From NCBI GenBank assembly GCA_965652775.1, contig CBFGXP010000209.1, positions 1-6,684 of the forward strand: a DNA stretch of 6,684 nt, given 5' to 3'. The first letter of the stretch is position 1; every line of letters starts with the position of its first letter. Positions 6,251 through 6,684 of the stretch are shown piece by piece. The stretch comes from VBAS01 sp965652775 (GTDB lineage: Bacteria; Bacteroidota; Bacteroidia; Chitinophagales; Chitinophagaceae). The position numbers were made by a program, and so were the translations under genes. The notes under the pieces were generated by a model, which saw only the letters and a list, made by a program, of their open reading frames with translations, was not told the origin of the DNA and did no database searches.

Positions 6251-6684
6251 TTTTCTTTTAACATAGCAAGCGAACATGTCATGTTATGAAATTCATGTTG
6301 GTTGGAAACAACCCGTCCAATTTCCCCATAACAAAAGAAACCGGCCATTGGCGCATTCCAGATATTTTTTACGCCATCGATCTCCTCGCTTACATAAGGC
6401 CCCAATGTGAGCTGCCGGCCCGCACAGGAAAACATAATTAGTGCGTCTGCTTGCACTTGCTCGTTTTTATATTCCGCAAATTTATTTAAGGCTTCCTCAA
6501 CTACTTCAAATCCGGGCAATAAACAAAGTCTCACTTTGGATCCTTCTGGTAAACTACCCGCAAAAACAATCGAGCGATCCTCAGTATTCGCCTGCATGGG
6601 TGTACGCATTACAGGGTGCTTGTTCTCTCTTTTTAACTGCAACTGGAAATTACTGCTTATTAAAAAATTCAATGCATTATTTGT
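6247..6684 (-). CDS. FIST-domain sensory protein, C-terminal part (cut by the window edge)
   Basis: The frame is open to the right edge, so the true start lies outside. The visible 145 residues begin TNNALNFLIS. The TTG at 6672 is most likely the internal Leu of NALNFL rather than a start. The part seen matches the FIST C-terminal domain: FAGSLPEGSKVRL, then ALIMFSCAGRQ, EEIDGVKN, PMAGFFCYGEIG and the closing EFHNMTCSLAML. FIST proteins are cytoplasmic, usually near 380 residues, occur alone or fused to chemoreceptors, kinases or cyclic-dinucleotide enzymes, and are proposed to bind small ligands. Here the gene is first in view in an operon and shares a 4-nt ATGA overlap with a kinase that has no sensor of its own, so it probably supplies the input. 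Cysteines in FSC and FFC (near the presumed ligand pocket) and at MTC are visible. The ligand is unknown. Confidence 0.88.
   Translation of the reverse strand, partial: TNNALNFLISSNFQLQLKRENKHPVMRTPMQANTEDRSIVFAGSLPEGSKVRLCLLPGFEVVEEALNKFAEYKNEQVQADALIMFSCAGRQLTLGPYVSEEIDGVKNIWNAPMAGFFCYGEIGRVVSNQHEFHNMTCSLAMLKEK

Noticed and set aside
6670..6672. TTG at 6672 as the start of a 141-aa FIST gene
   Set aside because: The frame stays open to the window edge and the residues before it continue the expected FIST sequence (NAL); the gene is simply cut.

Overview
The window looks like a chromosomal piece of a Bacteroidota genome, probably close to the Chitinophagaceae. The signs are an AT-rich sequence, start codons without Shine-Dalgarno motifs, a large carboxypeptidase-regulatory-domain/TonB-receptor-like outer-membrane barrel protein of the type abundant in that group, and promoter-like sequences resembling the Bacteroidota -33/-7 consensus (TTG, 19-21 bp, TAnnTTTG). 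No RNA gene, mobile element or CRISPR array was seen. The genus assignment is inference.

Left half. A 53-codon open frame of unknown function runs leftward (15-176). Divergent to it is a gene for a secreted 190-residue protein of unknown function (280-852). A 110-bp gap then carries four TTAACC-like hexamers spaced 10, 10 and 11 bp apart, which look like an operator. Next comes a 938-residue outer-membrane beta-barrel protein with an N-terminal regulatory-like domain and a plug-like region (963-3779). No SusD-type partner is present.

Right half. A tight leftward operon enters from the right edge: the C-terminal part of a FIST-domain protein (cut by the window), a soluble histidine kinase, a stand-alone CheY-like receiver, and a receiver fused to a class III nucleotide cyclase. 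Junctions are a 4-nt ATGA overlap, a 16-nt gap and a 1-nt TAATG overlap. The simplest reading is that the FIST protein senses a cytoplasmic ligand or partner and controls the kinase. The kinase would then phosphorylate one or both receivers, and the output would be cAMP synthesis. The cyclase keeps all recognisable catalytic residues and has the Thr substitution typical of class IIIb, so both phosphorylation and bicarbonate could be inputs.

The operon converges on the barrel gene, with only 5 bp between the two stop codons. The FIST/kinase/receiver/receiver-cyclase cassette and the phased hexamer array are the two most interesting items. Known families explain all the large genes; what may be new is the way they are combined.
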